Source: Chloroflexota bacterium (GTDB lineage Bacteria; Chloroflexota; Anaerolineae; Fen-1058). From it: 7,123 nt of DNA. Below the pieces are notes generated by a model. It searched no databases and had not been told where the DNA came from. It saw only the letters and a program-made list of their open reading frames with translations. Positions 5,879-7,123 of this stretch are shown piece after piece. The stretch spans positions 1 through 7,123 of the forward strand of contig JACRBO010000472.1 of the NCBI GenBank assembly GCA_016219235.1, written 5' to 3'. Numbering within the stretch: the first letter of the stretch is position 1; every line of letters starts with the position of its first letter. The position numbers and the translations under genes are program-made.

Positions 5879-7063
5879 ATGGACTTTGATCTCTCGCGTG
5901 AACATCAAGCCTTGCGCAAATTGGTGCGCGAATTTGCCGAAGAAGTGGTGCGGCCCGCGACGCGGCAAGCCGATCGATCGAGCCAACCGCCGACCGACGT
6001 CATCAAACAGGCTGGAGAAATAGGGCTATTCGGCGTGCCGTTCCCGCGCGAGTACGGCGGCATGGGCGCGGGTGAAACCGGCTACTGCATCCTGATGGAA
6101 GAGCTGGGCCGGGTCGATACCAGCTTTGCCACCATCATCGGCGCGCACATCGGCATCGGCACGATGGCGATCTATCTGGGCGGCACCAAACGCATTCGCG
6201 AGAAGTACCTGCCCGATCTGTGCAGCGGCCATAAGATCGGCGCGTTTGCGTTGACCGAACCGCAAGCCGGATCAGATGCCGCCTCGATCAAGTTGCGCGC
6301 GACGAAGGAAGGCGACTCGTACATTCTCGACGGCTCGAAAATGTGGATCACCAATGGCCCGCTGGCGAGCACGATGGCGATTCTGGCCGTGACCGATCCG
6401 GCGTTGGGCGCGCGCGGCGGCGCGACGGCGTTTGTGATCGAAACGCGCGACGATGCGGGCCATTCGACCGAAGGCTTCACGCCCGGCAAGTACGAGCACA
6501 AGATGGGCTTGCACGGTTCGCCGACGAGTGCGATTGCCTTCGATAATTTCCGTGTGCCCGCCGAGAACATTCTGGGGCAGACGGGTCTGGGCTTCGTCGT
6601 CTTCATGCAGACGCTCGACATCGGCCGCGTGACGCTGGGCGCGGCGACGCTGGGCGGTGCACAAGCGGCGCTGCAACAATCGCTGGAATGGGCGGCGATG
6701 CGCACACAGTTTGGCAAACCGCTGGCGCATGCGCAGACGATTCAGTTCATGGTGGCCGACATGGCCGCCGAAGTGGAAGCGCTGCGCTCGCTGGTGTATC
6801 GCACAGCGTGGTTGGTAGACAACAATCGGCCCTTCATCAAAGAAGCGGGCATGTGCAAATTGCTCGGCTCGGAATACGCTTCACGCTGCGTCGATCGCGC
6901 GGTGCAGATTCACGGCGCACTGGGCTACAGCCGTGACACCTTCATCGAGCGCGGCTTCCGCGATTCACGCATCGCCGAAATCTTCGAGGGCACCAATGAA
7001 ATTCAACGCATCCTGATTGCGGAGCAAATGTTCCGCGAAGTGGGCGTGAAAATTCGTCCGTAA
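5879..7063 (+). CDS. Acyl-CoA dehydrogenase (canonical)
   Basis: A 394-residue FAD-dependent acyl-CoA dehydrogenase, which introduces the trans-2 double bond into acyl-CoA and passes electrons to electron-transfer flavoprotein. Visible motifs in order are AFALTEPQAGSD (122-133), WITNG (156-160), FDNFRVPAENILG (221-233), the helix-G segment LDIGRVTLGA with the substrate-binding Arg250, RTQFGKPL (275-282), QIHGALGYS (343-351) and EIFEGTNEIQR (367-377). Glu370 of FEGT is the expected catalytic base of short- and medium-chain-type enzymes. The protein is homologous to the product of the preceding gene over its full length, but all key residues are present. The adjacent order suggests the two products may work together. 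Chain length cannot be deduced. The gene is followed four bases after its TAA by a dispersed repeat, so its terminator is not visible. Confidence 0.96.
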   Translation: MDFDLSREHQALRKLVREFAEEVVRPATRQADRSSQPPTDVIKQAGEIGLFGVPFPREYGGMGAGETGYCILMEELGRVDTSFATIIGAHIGIGTMAIYLGGTKRIREKYLPDLCSGHKIGAFALTEPQAGSDAASIKLRATKEGDSYILDGSKMWITNGPLASTMAILAVTDPALGARGGATAFVIETRDDAGHSTEGFTPGKYEHKMGLHGSPTSAIAFDNFRVPAENILGQTGLGFVVFMQTLDIGRVTLGAATLGGAQAALQQSLEWAAMRTQFGKPLAHAQTIQFMVADMAAEVEALRSLVYRTAWLVDNNRPFIKEAGMCKLLGSEYASRCVDRAVQIHGALGYSRDTFIERGFRDSRIAEIFEGTNEIQRILIAEQMFREVGVKIRP

Positions 7064-7067
7064 ACGA

Positions 7068-7123
7068 CGTCATTGCGAGGAGCATTCTGAGCGAAGTGGC
7101 ATCTGTTCGCCACGCAGTCGAAG
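7068..7123. repeat. Dispersed repeat starting CGTCATTGCGAGG, cut by window edge
   Basis: The opening CGTCATTGCGAGG and the internal GAGCGAAG resemble a short palindromic repeat of the TCATTGCGAGC...GAAGCAATCT type found between genes in several environmental bacterial phyla (from memory, not a search). The closing half is not in the window. A short stem, GTGGC 7096-7100 with GCCAC 7109-7113, can form. It begins four bases after the stop of gene 6. Confidence 0.5.

Noticed and set aside
4646..7063. Electron-bifurcating butyryl-CoA dehydrogenase system
   Set aside because: No electron-transfer flavoprotein genes are adjacent in the window, so there is no evidence for a bifurcating complex.

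Overview
The window is a bacterial chromosome segment, GC-rich by eye (about 60%). It is filled by one co-directional run of six genes on the + strand. Five encode a complete set of core fatty-acid beta-oxidation enzymes: thiolase, a 3-hydroxyacyl-CoA dehydrogenase with two C-terminal domains, a crotonase-type enoyl-CoA hydratase, and two acyl-CoA dehydrogenases. The sixth, between the thiolase and the hydroxyacyl-CoA dehydrogenase, is a divergent ribose-phosphate pyrophosphokinase. No RNA gene, CRISPR array, transposase or clear promoter is visible. The protein style and the repeat-rich gaps (tandem GAGTAAY words, GGCAAGTTG/CAACTTGCC palindromes, a CGTCATTGCGAGG-type repeat at the right edge) resemble Chloroflexota/Anaerolineae-like genomes. 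That assignment rests on impression, not on a search.

Layout: 1-112 leader with an imperfect hairpin; 113-1315 thiolase; 1380-2369 PRPP synthetase; 2479-3693 3-hydroxyacyl-CoA dehydrogenase; 3784-4572 enoyl-CoA hydratase; 4646-5788 acyl-CoA dehydrogenase A, which lacks the usual catalytic residues; 5879-7063 acyl-CoA dehydrogenase B, which is canonical; 7064-7123 the start of a dispersed repeat. The gaps are 64, 109, 90, 73 and 90 nt, and each start codon has a Shine-Dalgarno-like purine run. This fits a single polycistronic transcript, although no promoter was found.

How the genes work together: the dehydrogenases would oxidise acyl-CoA to 2-enoyl-CoA and pass electrons to an electron-transfer flavoprotein not in the window. 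The hydratase adds water, the hydroxyacyl-CoA dehydrogenase makes the 3-ketoacyl-CoA with NAD+, and the thiolase releases acetyl-CoA. The adjacent dehydrogenase pair, one canonical and one without an identifiable catalytic base, suggests a mixed complex in which one subunit is structural or regulatory.

The most unusual content lies between the genes. All five internal gaps hold a repeat or palindrome that begins at, or overlaps, the upstream stop codon. In four gaps these are 7- or 8-nt tandem words that each contain a stop codon, so stops appear in all three frames just after the gene. A 71-bp-period duplication after the PRPP synthetase copies its last 14 codons, stop and palindrome. No clearly new enzymatic system is evident. 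The candidates worth testing are the stop-anchored repeats, the dehydrogenase pair and the non-canonical PRPP synthetase.
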